A stretch of 64,000 nucleotides of DNA. Origin: Gavia stellata (Eukaryota; Chordata; Aves; Gaviiformes; Gaviidae). A model generated the notes under the pieces. That model was given only the letters and a program-made list of their open reading frames with translations, had not been told where the DNA came from and searched no databases. The number at the start of each line of letters is the position of its first letter. Within the stretch, counting starts at the first letter, position 1. Location of the stretch: contig NC_082595.1 in NCBI RefSeq assembly GCF_030936135.1, positions 112,794,334 through 112,858,333 of the forward strand. Direction: 5' to 3'. Below, piece by piece: positions 37,190-50,862 of the stretch. A program made the position numbers and the translations under genes.

Positions 37190-38310
37190 CTCCTTGTAGG
37201 TGCTTGGGTGGTGTTATTAGGTCTTCTCAGTGTCTTATCTTTTCCAGGCTGAACAATTGCTGTTTCCTCAGCCTGTCCTCATGGGATAAGTGCTCCAGCA
37301 TGCTGACAATCCTTGGTAGCCCTCTACAGAGCTCACTTCAGTTTGTCTTTCATATTCTGTGTCTTTCATATTCCGTGATTCTCAACAACTCTCTGATTCT
37401 GGGGGGGAGGGGGGGACTCCCAAAACTGGACACAGTACCTAGAAGCGGTCTAAGTGCTTAGTGGAGAAGGACAATCACTTCCCTCTGCTAGCTGAGCTGC
37501 TGTTCATACAGCCCAGGATGCTGTTGGCCACCTTTGCTGCCGGAGCGTGCTGCTGGCTCATGTTCAGCTTGTGACCTCAGAACCCACAAGGGCCTTTCCA
37601 GCAGAGCTGCTCCTCAGCCAGGCAGTCCCCAGACTGTATGGCTGCCGGAGTCTCTTCCTTCCCAAGGGCAGGACTTTGCATTTGTCCTTCTTGAATTTCA
37701 TACAGTTGCTGCCAACCCATTCCTCCAGCAGGTCCGGGTCCTGCTGGATGGCAGCCCTTGCCCTCAAGGGTATCACCTGGTGCCCCCGATTTGGCATCAT
37801 CTGCAAACTTGACAAGAGTGCACTCTGGCACCTCTCACAGATCATTGATAGACATGTTGAGCAGGACATGTCGCAGGACAGATTCCAGCAGTAGTCCACT
37901 TGTTATTGCCCTCCACACAGAATTTGACCCATTATCCACTACCCTCCAAGCCTGATCATCCAACCAGCTACTCGCCCGTCTGGTTATTCACCCATGCAGA
38001 CTGTGGCATCGCAGGTTGGATACTGGAATGTTGTGGGGAAATGAAAAGTAGAAAGCCTTGCTCGAGGTGAGGTGAATGATACCTACAAATTCAGTCATCT
38101 TGTCGCAAAAGACAATCGAGCTGGTCAGGTGTGACTTAGCCTCAGTAGATCCATACTGACGGATCCCAGTCACCTTTTCTTTATTTTGCCCAGGAATGTG
38201 TGCCAAGAAGATTTGCTCCATGATTTTCCCAGGAACTGAAGTGGGGCTGACTGGCCTGTATTGCCTTGGATTGTCCTTTTGACCTTCATACATACTTTGG
38301 ATTAATGCCT
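37190..38310 (-). mobile_element. Decayed CR1 LINE copy, RT region
   Basis: On the + strand, TTTCCAGGCTGAACAATTGC and CAGCCTGTCCTCATGGGATA begin the copy. CATTTGTCCTTCTTGAATTT, CATCTGCAAACTTGACAAGA and AGGAACTGAAGTGGGGCTGA follow (all reverse complement of CR1 ORF2). Frames on the minus strand (37564-37899 and 37988-38293) are fragments of one RT ORF split by stops and frameshifts. The 3' tail is missing or unrecognisable left of 37190. Confidence 0.85.
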
Positions 38311-39229
38311 AAAACTCTGCACACCCCCCACCCCAAAAAGCACAGTCAAACCAATTAATCTGTTACATTTATTTTCTTGGCTTTTACTGATATTGAACCT
38401 GGTATTTAACAAATATTTTATGAGTTTGTGCAATAAAAATTGACAGCTTCATAGGAGTTGAGACACAAGATACACCCAAGTTCAAGACTCAGGAAAATGA
38501 GGGTGCCAGGTTTTTGTTGCTTTGTTTTTAACTTAATCGGAGAAATGGTAGAGCCTTCAGCTGAAACTGTACAAAGCATCAGGCAAATGCCTTAACTGGA
38601 AAACACAGTCAATTTTGGCAGTTATAAGCACCTGAAAAGAGGCTCTCGAGGGAACTGTTGGGCAGGTTTAGTATGATATTATAAGCTCTGTTGTTAATGT
38701 AAAATTCTACTACAAACATTTGAAAAAACAAAATCGTGAGTTGCGTGAGTACCGTTTTATGTTGATATCTTTGGAACTGAGCAGTGTTTTCTGGACTTCT
38801 AAATTTTTTATTCTCCCTGGTTTAAAAAAAAAAATCTGTATAACATAGTAGCATTGAACTGAAGTTTTGTATGAGAATTAAAGTATAACACCTTGTCATC
38901 AGGAAACTTTATTAGCACGTGCCTGTTGTGACCCTGAGGTGAGCTCTTGAGAAATTACACTGTTAGCCTCTGTTTAGCTTGAGGTTTTCTCTTTGAGGGT
39001 AATTTACTGCCCTTTAAAAGGGCAGATAACTATATAATTATATCCTACTAATCTCTATCTTTCCAATTTCGCCGGTTATTTCCCATGTGGAAGTTCCCTG
39101 CGTAAATGAGTTCAACTTTACTTTGACTATAAACCCAATTTTTTATGACTGCAAGATATAGGTTAGTGGGGATTGTTTTTTTTATTTTTAATTTACCCTT
39201 GATATAGTCTGTTCTATTTTATCTCATTT

Positions 39230-39560
39230 TCAGTTTATTTCCATAGCTTTAATTAACTTTCTCCTTAAAATCATTTAAATCTTGCATACTATTGAGTTCA
39301 GATTAATAGACTGTATTTACCCAGAAGATTCCTGTCCTTTCTTAAATACAAATACTGTCATGTTCCAGTCATGTTCTCCCAGTCCCACCTTGACAGATTT
39401 ATTACTAGACCTTTAGGTTTTGTGCATGTGCCAGTTCTGGAATGATTCTGATCTAGAACGGATTAGGATTCTGGAAGTTCGGTGCTCTAATTAGTTTTAG
39501 TTGCCTCCATAGTTTTCATTTGTGTGCATTTTTATCCTGACTTTTCTTCCATGTTCACTT
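39230..39560 (-). mobile_element. Possible ancient LINE (L3/CR1-like) remnant
   Basis: The pyrimidine-rich + strand resembles the reverse complement of L3-type RT sequence: CCTTTCTTAAATACAAATAC, TGTTCCAGTCATGTTCTCCC and ATTACTAGACC occur in order. The match is weak and the limits uncertain. The surrounding 39000-40250 is similarly pyrimidine-rich and may belong to the same remnant. Confidence 0.3.
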
Positions 39561-41224
39561 TTCAGGTTAAATTTTATTTTTCTGCTTGGCTTAATTTTCT
39601 AAAATACAGCATTCCCCCTCGACCCCCATTTATCTTTTTTCTTTCTTTTTTCTCCCGTTATTCCTAATAGGCTTTATCATATTATTCAACAAGGGCTTCA
39701 GACCTCCACGTCAAGCTTGTCCGTTTAGCCAGTGATGCAAGTTCCGGATAGCTTTATCACCCTTAACTTAGATATCGTAGGCTTCTTCATGAGCTCATTC
39801 ATTCAGGAGATTGGAATTATTTCTCTAGTTTACCAGAGATACGCCTTTCTGAAATAGTCTTCTTTTTTACGGACCTAGTTTTGATCACTTAAATTAAGCT
39901 TATTTTCTGTCAGCATATGCTTTTTGATGTTTAATTACTGATGGTGTCTTAAATAACCTCATAGATGATTCAGTAGCTGTTTAGTGAAGAATTCTGGTAT
40001 CTGTCACATCTTGGAAAATTTTAGGTCTTACTAATATTAGTGCTCTTATTAGAGAAATCTGCCTTTCTAGAGTAATCTGACTCTGCAAGTATATCAGAGA
40101 CCCAGTTTTGCTGTTTGAGAAATTTGTCTTTTCCAAAGAGGTTTTTGATCCCAGGACACTTCTGCTTTATCTGTATGCATATCTCCTGATATTTTATATG
40201 ACGTCATTTCATTGTAATGCTATCTACACTCTTCTCCTATATTTTTACCTTTCCTGAGACGCGAGAGCCGGGAGCTTTGGGTTGGTGGCGTGGAATGGCT
40301 GGAGCAGAGGGGTTGGAGGAGTTGAGCTCTGTGCAGTAAGGGGATAGAGGGACGCAGGAGGCTCAGGAGACATCCTTCCATCCACATGCCCAGAGCTAGG
40401 AGTATGGCGTGGGGGTGAAAATACCTGCAAAACTGCCCTCCTTCCTGCCACCTTCTGCGACCACCCTCCCTACCTTTCTTTTTCCGTATACGCACGAGAT
40501 TGCTGAACATCTTGCTCGATCCTCTTTTTGGTTTCAGAAATCTATTTAGCCCCACGTAGCTAATTAAAAAGCATACCTCGTCTCATCGCAAACATTTTTC
40601 TTGTGTAAGAACAGAAGTTCAGTGTGTGCAGCATCGCTGATATAAAATGAGATCAGATTTCCTCTTCCCACCCACTCAGCTGCATGGCTCACGTGTTTTA
40701 CCCTTGGAGATGGAGGTCACTGCACCCCAGGTTCTGATTGCTTTTGTTTCTGATGCTCTCTCTAATGCTGTGTTACTTAAATTCAACATGCTGTTGACGT
40801 GCACCAGATTTACCCGGAGTTTTGCCAGTTTTGACTTTGATTCTTACAATTTTTTTTTAATTCTAGGAGACTTCTCAAAGGACTTTATGTAGTTTTATTT
40901 TGAAGGTGTAAACTTGAAGATGTTATATTCTGGAACTTTTATAATGCCTCCTAGCTTCTGCTTTCTTGCTGTTACAGTTAATGCACTGGCAGAATCTTTT
41001 GTCAAGACTGGGTGAGACGGGATGGAGGAAACAGGAAATTTTATGTCATAGCATGTTCAAATACGTTCATTTATAAATTTTATCTTGATAGCAAGTGATG
41101 TTCAGAATTATGTTCAGAATAAAACAAAAAGAAATTTCTTGGGGTTTAAATGGATTGAATTAATTTTTTTCTTTTCTGTAGTAAGCACGTATTTACTGTA
41201 GGGTTTTATTGTATTTTCTTACAG

Positions 41225-41379
41225 ATATTTTCTCTCAAATATCAGATTCAAATGGACTAATGATATTTACAAAGTTTGATCAGTTTTTGAAAGAAGTTCT
41301 AAAACTTCCAACAGCTGTGTTTGAGGGGCCTTCTTTTGGATACACAGAGCATTCTGTTCGGACCTGTTTCCCACAACAA
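41225..41379 (+). CDS. DTNB: Beta-dystrobrevin, coding exon 5 (residues 150-201, EF-hand-like region 2)
   Basis: A 155-nt exon lies between TTTTCTTACAG and CAACAA/GTAAGAG (GT 41380-41381). With the preceding T it encodes [20 protein letters not shown], then [20 protein letters not shown] and [12 protein letters not shown]. This is the second EF-hand-like segment and the very conserved [17 protein letters not shown] block shared across dystrobrevins. [10 protein letters not shown] and the FPQQ end match the beta paralogue. It ends in phase 0. Confidence 0.96.
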
Positions 41380-44300
41380 GTAAGAGTTAACAAACCAGGA
41401 TTTTTGCATTGCTTGTTAATGTAGTGCTGGCTGCGTTGGTTGTAGCTTGTATGGGGTTTGGGGGAGGCGGGTTGGTAAGATACGCTATATAACCTAAGCA
41501 GTTTTAAGAAAGTCTGAACAATTTAAAATAGTACGTCTAGGTTTTAGGCAATTGAAGGATTTTGCACAATTTTAGTTTGTTCCCCCTCCTTGAAGGGACA
41601 CTTCTGTTCCCCATCAGAAGAACAGCAAGGATGACCTATGTCGTTTCTACAACATGAAACACAGCATTTTTACTATTTTCCCTTGATTATTTTTTTTTAA
41701 GCTTTCTCAGTGTGTTAAGAATATTACTTTTAACAAATGACTTGCTAGTTGGTTGGGTCAGTACAAAATAAATATGTTGTGTATACATAGTTTTATTTTT
41801 AAATCATTTCACTGTTGTGCTTATTGGTATAGCTGTTTTTCCCAAAATATTTCCATTACATTTAATGTTTGGAGTCGATGTAGTAGTAATGATCTTAAAA
41901 GAGCTTTTTATTTCTTTATACATTTTAGTTATAATTTAACTGTTCCAAGGATTTGTTTCTAATTTGAGATAACGTAAATAGAATAAATAATCCTTAAATC
42001 AACTGTAAACATGAACCTAGGTAATCTTAGGCCTAAAATTAGATGTTTAGACTCTGGTCATGATTACATTCCGGAATAAATATTTCTGAAGTATTTAGAT
42101 TTAGAATTTATAGTCACTTTTGCTAAATTTAAGTTAATTAGCTATTAGTATATTTGAAATACAACACAGTAGGAAACAGCCTTTGATTTAGGAAATGACG
42201 AGGGCTCCAGCTCATCTGTGAGCTACTGAGGACAGAGTTTTGTTTTACTAACAGTGTAATTAATAAATATTTTTTTCTGTTTCCATACTGGCTGAGGCAT
42301 TTGTGGGCTGTACTTGTTCCCACAGACATGCCACCCTTTCCGTTATGTCAGTGCAAGCTGGTTTATGCACACAGGGAAACCGATCCCATCAAATCAAATG
42401 TCATGTAAGTGGCACTGCTGTTGAACGTAAGAGCCTTGCTTCGGAGCTCTGAAAGTCAGACAGCGGACTCTAAGCCCTCCGTGCTCTTGCCATTGTCTTC
42501 AAAGGCAATGGGGATGGGGATTTGTTTTGTTCGGAAGCCTACACCCTGGAAGTGACCGTTTCTCTCTTAGGGAGGCTAGTGTGGCTAGCTAGACCATGAG
42601 AGTTGACTGAGATTTCGAAGATACTTGATACAAATCTCACCGTGGTAGCCAACTGAGGTACAGTAACTGCCTATTTGCACATGGCTTGCCTGCAGCATGT
42701 CTTAGCGCTCTTCGACTTTGGCTCCCATGAACAAGAACACTAATTCTTCATATTGATTCACTTTTAGAAATTCCTTTGTTCTAATTTTATTCAGCAAAAC
42801 AAAATCCCTAGTGTAAGGCCAGGTTTGTAGAGCATGGTAATGTTTTTTAATTAATCCAGATATATACTGTACCCCAAGACAGTTCTTTCATTTATCTGAA
42901 AACACTGAAGCAAAGAGGTCCTGGGAAGTAGATGGATAATCTGTCTTAGATTTAATTTCATTTTCTTATGCCTCCCAGGTTTGAAAATAAGCTTCCCAGA
43001 GACACTTCTGTGGTATTCTCCTGTTACAGCCTATCCTTTTGCTGAAATTCTCTCCAGATGGCATTGGTAAAGCTGTGGGGTTTCAGACTTCGGCATTTAC
43101 ATGATGGACATATAAGCTACATCCGTACTAGTTAGCTAAACACTGCCAGGAGCGGGTCTGTGGCCCTAAGGCCAACTGGAATGGTCTAACCACTTCCATA
43201 CTCTTAAACTCTCTTAATCCCTCAAGCAGGGCGGTTACATGGAAACTGTTTATTAAAAATGATTCCTAGCTGATATTAACACCTGATCTGGGATGCTGGA
43301 ATAATTTGGGAGAGTGAGTGGTTAAACCAGGCACAGGTTTAATAAAATAAAAGCATGCATGATTGAGTTCTAGTGCCAGAAACATTCCCTGGTGTTACTT
43401 AAACTACCAAGAGACAAATCCTTCCTGGCCACCTGTGGTTCCTGGCTATTCATGGGGGTCCTGGTTCTGGGAGCCACTTCTTTTGAGGTGCAGAAGGCTA
43501 ATAATTTACTGCTCTCTGAGTGGTGAAAAGGCAGATAGGCAAGGAAGTGTCAGTGGTTGTGTACACTCCACAACTCTGTTTCATTTCTTGGGTCACAGAT
43601 GGAATAATTCAAACTTGTTGCCCATGCAAAATGGAGTTTCTTGGGGTGCTTTTGGCAAGAGCTTCATTCTTTGTGATGGGTTCCAGATGTATAAAGAGCT
43701 TCCAGTAATAATTTACTATTCTTGGTCAAGTGGGGGCTTCCACAGATGTAAGAGAGAATGCTATACTTTTCTTAAGACTTTTGTTCACTTGGCTACAGTC
43801 CATCTATTTGTCGTAGAGTTGTTGTATCACCATGACATTCCCTGCCTCAGAATCTTTCTGTGTTTATGGCACAGCCTGTTCTGTCATTGCAGAGGTGTGT
43901 CCACTTCGTATCTCATTTACAGAGCAGTTTAATTGCAGTGTTTTTACTGAGCCGAGAAGTTAACTTCAGAGACTTGGGAGCCAGGAGCTTGGCTTCTGTA
44001 GAGTCAAACTGCACATTATTCTGTTAAAACTCAGCAGCACAAACTATACAAGCAGGCCTAGATAGGCGTTGATTTGTACATATGTTACTCACATAAAAGC
44101 TTTGCTAAAGCATTGGCTGACTTCATGGACGGTATGGCTAATAGCTGAACTGACTGCACGGGCTTAACAGTGTCAGGAAGATGGTCAGGATGTACAGTCT
44201 TGTTAAAGCGAGTAATAAGGATATATTTATTAAGGACAGGATGGTCTTGTATATAGAGGATGGTGTAAGTATACTCTGACAGAGTTGCAGTTTAAGCACA

Positions 44301-45312
44301 AGATGCAGGACAGTTACAGAGATACAGGTGGGGTCTGATACCCAGCTGCTTAGATTGGTATAACTCGTTTTGATCACTGTAGAGTTAAAAATCACATATC
44401 TTTGTGTTGGCTCAGGGGATGTGGTTTTGTGCCACGATTTTGGGGGGAAATATATGCATTAACATCTTGTTGGAACAAGCATGTTGGCAGTGTAACAATA
44501 AAACTGGCTGATACTTTGCTATTGAAGCAAGCCTATGGTATTCTTCTAAATATAGGAATAGCATGAGTATAACCTGCCACTGCACCCACCTGCAAGAAGA
44601 TCTGAGACTGCAGAGTTATCAAGACAAGTAGGTATGCTAACAGCAATTGGTAAAAACAATTACTAAAATAGGATAGAGAGTAAGCAGGTGATTACAGAAA
44701 GTATCTATGCAGAAGTGCATTTGTTCTCCTGGGGAGCATTTGACCCTCATGACTGGTGGTGCCTTCACATTTACTAATTTTCAGTTTATGTTCTTGGAGC
44801 TTGGAACCTGCTGGCAGATTATTTGGTTGGTTTTGCATCACAAATGGTGTTTTGTGGTTGTTCCGTGGTTGGATTCTGAACCCAGTAGGAAATGTTAGAC
44901 CAGGTACAAGAAAGGGCTTTATCTAGGCGCCTTCTCCAACACATTCATAATTTCCAGGAGAAGGAGACCGCTCTTTGCTTTCCTGTCAACTCAGCCGTTA
45001 CTGAGAATGCCTATGCCCAGCCAGACAAGTAGTACTGATAATGCTAGAGTGATTCTTTTTGGTCAATCGGTTGCAAAGTAGCCTACCTGTATCGGTGACA
45101 GAAGTACCCCAAAGCCTGTGTCCGCACTGCCCTCTTGTGAACTACATGGAAGTTGCATCACTCTGCACACAGCCTTTGACAACTCATAAGGTTCTCACTG
45201 CTTAAAGGGAACCAGTTTTTGAGGAACATCCTTGTCTACAGCAGAAAGAAGCTCTCCTGCTATGTTTAGGTTCTTCTGCCACTGTGCGTATCATATGTCA
45301 CTGTCTAATTAT

Positions 45313-46665
45313 AGATTCACAGAATCATAGAATGGTGTGGGTTGGAAGGAACCTTAAAGATCACCTAGTTCCACCCCCCTGCCATGGGCAGGGACACCTT
45401 CCACTAGACCAGGTGGCTCAAAGCCCCATCAAACCTGACCTTGAACACTTCCAGGGATGGGGCATCCACAGCTTCTCTGGGGAACCTGTGCCAGTGCCTC
45501 ACCACCCTCATCATAAAAAAAAATTCTTCCTCATGTCCAGTCGAAACCTACTCTCTTTCAGTTTAAAAGCATTGCCCCTTGTCTTGTCACTACAGGCCCT
45601 GGTAAAATGTCTTTCTCCATCTTCCTTATAAGCCTCCTTTATATATTGAAAGGCCACAATAAGATTTCTCCAGAGCCTTCTCCAGGCTAAAAAAATCCAA
45701 ACTTTCTCCATAAGAGGGGTGTTCCATCCCTCTGACAGTTGTTGTGGCCCTCCTCTGGACCTACTCCAACAGGTCGATGTGTGTCTTGCACCGTGGGCCC
45801 CAGAGCTGGATGCAGTACTACAGGTGGAGTCTCAGGAGAGTAGAGCAGAGGGGGAGAATCCCCTCCCTTGACCTTCTGGCCATGCCGCTTTTGATGCGGC
45901 CCAGAATACGATTGGCTTTCTGGGCTGCAAACACACATTGCCAGCTCATGTCCAATTTTTTGTCCACCAGTACCCTCAAGTCCTCCTCTCCATCCCTTCA
46001 TCCCCCAGCCTGTATTGATACCAGGGGTTGCCCCGACCCATGTGCAGGACCTTGCACTTGACCTTGTTGAACTTCATGAGGTTCACACTGGCCCTGGTCA
46101 AGGTCCCTCTGGATGGCATCTCTTCCCTCCAGCGAACCAACCACACCACTCAGCTTGGTGTCATCTGCAAACTTGCTGAGGGTGCACTCGATCCCACTCT
46201 GTCATTGGTGAAGATGTTAAATAGTATTGGTCCCAGTACAGACCCTTAAGGGACGCCACTCTTTACTGGCTTCCACTTGGACATTGAGCCATTGACTGTA
46301 ACTCTTTGAACGCAGCCATCCGGCCAAATCCTTATGCATCTAACAGTCCATCCATCAAACTCATATCTCTCCAATGTAGTGGCCAGAATGTTGTGGTGGA
46401 CCATATCAAAGTCCAGGTATATGCTATCCGTAGCTCTTCTCTTGTCCACTGATGCAGTCACATCGTAGAAGGCCACCGTATTAGTCAGGCATGAGTTGCA
46501 CTTCATGAAGCCATGCTGGCTGTCTCCAGTCACCTCCCTGTCTTCTGTATGTTTTGATGTTTTCCAGGAGGATCTGCTTCATGATCTTAATAGGCATGGA
46601 GGTGAGGCTGACTGGTAGTTCCCAGGGTTCTCCTTTTTACACTTGTTAAAAATGGGTGTGATGTC
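45313..46665 (-). mobile_element. CR1 LINE copy with intact 3' end, broken RT frame
   Basis: The + strand begins with TTCACAGAATCATAGAATGG and TTGGAAGGAACC, the complement of the CR1 3' terminus. The ORF2 RT region follows to about 46665, where TTCCCAGGGTTCTCCTTTTT and AAAAATGGGTGTGATG mark its upstream cut. Minus-strand frames 45687-46001 and 46246-46533 are pieces of the RT ORF; frameshifts and stops separate them. It is more diverged than the 26.7-kb copy. Confidence 0.9.
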
Positions 46666-47526
46666 TAATGGATCCTGAGTCTTGTCTCCAGAAAACTTGT
46701 CTGTCTGTGGGCAGTATTTATTATTTGGAGTAACCTTCATACTCTTGGATATAAAACAGTATGAGACATGAGAGCCAAGGCAAAATTGGGAACCTTGGAG
46801 GCATTTTTATGAAGTTGTACAATACCTATACAAGTAAGCAACTAGGTAATTAAGGTTTGAAACGCGCAATCTGCACATCAATTACAGACAATGCAGCCAT
46901 TTAACATCGTTAGCACAGTGGTTCCTGGTTACTTGAGCAGCCCTTTCTGGTCTCAGGCGTCACATACCACGATCAGTTAATTCCCGGTTAATTCCCAGTT
47001 AAAAACTGTGGTTCTCCTTCTGTCAGAAGGCTTGGTTCAGCATATTTAGTGTTTCATGGCCTTACCAAGATGTGCATTTGTTAAAAGATTTTGGATTTCT
47101 TCAGCCAAAGAGAGGAGAAGTCAGGTTGACTGTGTGTAGTTATTAATAGCCCGAAGGATGACTTGGCTTTGAGGTGGAGGGAAGGCTGGGATTGCCAGGC
47201 AAGATCCAGGCGTTCATTCTTGTCCTGGTAGTGCACCTGATGTCCTATCTAGCAAAGGAAATTCTTGGACTCTCTTGTAGCAGCAGTTAACTTATTCAGG
47301 AGAAGCTTTTCATTTACTAAGCAGAGAAACTGGAACAGGGACACCTTATAAAAGTTGGAAGAATTAAGATTAAATATTTCTTAGAATTTTCCTTAATGGT
47401 AACTGAGGTAGATAATTATAATTCCATATTTTCTCCCCAGGGTAGTTAGCTGGAGAGGGATTGGATGTATATATTTGCCACTAATCACAAAACTATTGAT
47501 GCTTTAAATATAAACCTTCTCTTTAA

Positions 47527-47603
47527 TTAAAAAAACCCCAAAAAAACCCCAAAACAAAACCAACCCAGCCCACAACCAAAAAAAAACCCCAAACAAAAAG
47601 CCA
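47527..47603 (+). repeat. A/C-rich low-complexity tract
   Basis: Runs of AAAAAACCCC and CCAAAACAAAACC units lie on the + strand, much like the tracts at 15.0 and 58.7 kb. Confidence 0.85.
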
Positions 47604-48552
47604 CCTTAATTTTGGCATGATAGTTGCAAGTGAAAGCTACAATTAGTTTCACAGCTCCTAGAAAAGCAGACTGGCTTTTCCTCTAGCTCTGCTTACCCTC
47701 CCTGTTGTGGATGCTTTTTGGAGTAACACTGCCATATGCTAAGGTGAGAAAAAAGTGCCATGGGAGCAGCTAGTCTTCTGCCTATGAGAAGTTCTTAAAC
47801 ATCTAGCTTATTGTATGCAAAAGCCAACATATTCTCTCTTTGTATCCATAATACTCTTAGCTGGTTTGCTTACCAGTTGTCTCCATCTGTTTGTATTTGC
47901 AGCAGAGATTTTCTCTTGCTCACTTGAATTTGAAACCTTAGAAAATATTACTCTTAGCATGCCCGACTTCCTTCTCCTAATGATTTCATTTCAACTTCTT
48001 TTGTTATTGACAGTTGTTCAAAATCTTAACCTAGTTCTCCTCTTGCATTTTTTTTTCTTATTTTGCCTTTAAAAAAATCATTTACTGTATGGATTGTGTA
48101 TGAATATTAGTTGTAATTACTCTTTTATGTGTGTCGACTTTTTTCAGTGCTGTCTGTATGTTTGAAATAGTGTTTTCTACGTTGTTAAAACAACCTCCGC
48201 TCACGTTTGTTGTATCCCTCTTCAAAATGAGAATCTTTAACTGCAACTCAGGAACCAATCCCGACTGACTAGTCCTCTGTTTCTTGGAGTTTTCTGTTCA
48301 TCTGTTTATCATTTATTTTTGTATGATTTTATCATGTCTATACTAATACCTTCTTTGTGGTGTTACTGTTTGCCTAATATAGATTGAAACTGCCTGAGCA
48401 AAGAAGTTGTGATTTTTGTCTCTTTATAGCATATGAAATATTCCTGACAGACAGAAGTTGAGTCATAGAGCGAATTTAAGGCTAAAGTAGTTTTTGATAT
48501 ATAAAATTGAAGTTTTTCTTATAATTAAGTTCTGTTTCTCTTTTCTTTGCAG

Positions 48553-48658
48553 AAAAAGATCATGCTAAACATGTTTTTAGACACATTGATGGCTGATCCA
48601 CCTCCTCAGTGCCTTGTGTGGCTGCCTCTCATGCACAGACTTGCCCATGTTGAAAATG
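48553..48658 (+). CDS. DTNB: Beta-dystrobrevin, coding exon 6 (residues 202-236)
   Basis: A 106-nt exon runs from acceptor TTTTCTTTGCAG to donor AAATG/GTAAAT (GT 48659-48660). It encodes [20 protein letters not shown], then [15 protein letters not shown], and the first base of Val237. This is the end of the EF-hand-like module leading into the ZZ finger; the [15 protein letters not shown] block is nearly invariant across dystrophin relatives. It has Leu where mammalian DTNB has Met in FLDTMMADP. Confidence 0.96.
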
Positions 48659-50862
48659 GTAAATGGAATATTTTCTTGTTTGAAACATCTGGTCAGAGCA
48701 GGGTTTCTGTTCAACATATGTAAATATGCTGTCCTTTCTCACGTAACGAAGCACTTAATGCCTTCATCGTTCCCATTGTAATGGTCTTAGTCCCAGAACA
48801 TTTAAGCCCAAACTTTTGTTGGAGTGAAAAGTGCTCTGCGCTTCTGGGATGAAGACTGATTCTTTATGAAATCATCAGCAACAATGCAAATCAAGATTAG
48901 TTTTAGAGTTCTAGCATCACTAGTAGTGGAAGATGAGAAAACAAGCAGCAGAAAAATGAAATTCTCTAAATGTTCATGTTTACTCTGAAACTTTTAAAAA
49001 ACGTCACTTGAACTACGCTTTAACATGCGCTTTCAAGTGCTAACTCCCAAAGATTTTTGGTACCCGTTCAAATGTCTGTCTTGAGTAGCATTTGAGCACA
49101 TGAGTCACTTCAGTGCTCACTATGGGAAGTAAATGCTGAGCTCCTCTCACTTCCAGACCTTTTCTTAGCTAAAATTTCCTGGGTTTACTGCCTATGGAAA
49201 GTATTTAAGGAGCAATAAGGGATGGAAAACTGAAGGTTAACAGTGAGGAAAGAGTGATGAAAGAGTCATCTGGCTGAGAGGGCTTTATGGAGTTCAGGGA
49301 AGCAAAAAGGTTTCCTGCAGAAGGTTGTTCAAGTGTATCGAAACTGTTTGTTGTTTGTAGTCGTCAAAAAGGTGGTGTGTTTAATTTATGTACAGTTGCA
49401 CACAGTGTGTGTGTGTGATGTTCTGTATTTGAATTTGCGGGGAAAAAAAACCAACTTTTTTTTTCTTCACCATTAACTAAACTTCATCTTTCATTTCCTT
49501 CCTCACAAAGTAAAATCATGTTATCATCCTTCAAAACCCCTGCCCTACTAGTTGTTACCTCTTCTTCTGCTTAAAGCATTTATAGTCATTTCAAGGTGTA
49601 TAGACTTCTGTCTTTTAAGACACAGGTGGATAAACTCTAGACTCTTGGTTTTACCTAGCTGTTTACAGGCACAGCTTGGCAGTCTGTCTCTAGCTAAGTT
49701 TTCATGGTTTATATTCCATTCTCTGTTTCTTGACATTTATGCCTGTGACATGGTTAAGTACTGCTGTGATTTTGATATGCTGGTTTTTGGCATTTGTTTC
49801 GTTGTCTTCTCTTGATCCTCTTGCAAAGCATATCTGGTCGTGAATTTAATCTGCATTTATTCAGCCGTGAACAAGATTGGAGTTGCGATGCTCAATGGGC
49901 CTCTTCTTCCTTATTGCAACAGAAGAGAAGGTGAATTTCCCAATTGCTCTATATGTTTACAGAGATTTTCTGTGGGTCTCATTAAAAAAGTGATTCTTAA
50001 AAGAATTTTGAGGGGAGCAATTTCATGGAGACAAATCTTAGGGAAAAACTTCCGAAAAAGGTGGGGAGGTTGATCTAGTTAAAATATTAGGTAAACTATA
50101 TTACCACGGTGTCTTTCCCATCCTCATGTAGCAGGTTGCACTAATAGAAGGGCAGCAGTGACTTCTTGCTTCCTGCCTCTTCCTTTATCCTCTTATCCTT
50201 ATAAACTCATACTTCAAGAAAAGCACTCAGAGTGGACTAAACACGGTAAGGAACCAGGCAGTAACATGTTTATGTGAATTACAGGTCAGGATGGAATTGC
50301 ACAGAGCTTCTTAGGCAAGGGTAAAATGTTTAAACATCATGTTTGGACAGAAGTGAAATGGTGGAAAGATCTGCAGATAATCCATAGTCTGATCTTTTTT
50401 TCTGCTTGAAAGTACCTGGAGGAAATGGCTAGATACCCGGAATAATACAACCTCATAGATAAGTGCACGCATTCCTGTATATCTGACAGCTTCTGTTGTG
50501 GGATATGGCTGCTTTAGAATATGCAGATCCCAATCTAACCATCTTCATTGGGAGCAGTTGCATAAGTGCCCCTTTTTCTGACGTGTTCTTCCTAGCAGCC
50601 AGAGATTCTCCCCATTCATCTGTTCTGCCAAGCAATCTCCAGATTTAATCCTTTCTTACACATAGGAGTCTTGTTACACATAGGTTTAGCATTCAGATAA
50701 CTTGATAGGAAACTTTTAATGTTTGTGGCATTAAAATTATGTTTCTAATTCTTATCAGCCTCTTCTACAGCTACCTCCCAAGCTCCTTGCTGAATTATGT
50801 TATCATTGATAATTCGTGCCAGTGTTCTTGCCTTCTAAGTTCCTACGATTTTTTTTCCGCAG

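Larger units (their letters stand above)
31504..41224 (+). other. DTNB: DTNB intron c4-c5
   Basis: This is a 9.7-kb phase-1 intron (GTAAGT to TTTTCTTACAG). It contains a (CT)n run (33041-33056), an old plus-strand CR1 remnant (about 34430-35530), a decayed minus-strand avian CR1 (about 37190-38310) with a G7-A-G7 run, and a probable ancient minus-strand LINE remnant (about 39230-39560). The other parts show nothing I can name. Confidence 0.85.
41380..48552 (+). other. DTNB: DTNB intron c5-c6
   Basis: This is a 7.2-kb phase-0 intron (GTAAGA to CTTTGCAG). It contains a minus-strand CR1 (about 45313-46665) and an A/C-rich tract (47527-47603). A 189-codon open frame at 43363-43932 has no recognisable domain and is expected by chance at about this length. 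Confidence 0.85.

Noticed and set aside
43363..43932. 189-codon open frame in intron c5-c6
   Set aside because: No recognisable domain, signal or splice context. A frame this long is expected about once by chance in 64 kb on six frames.
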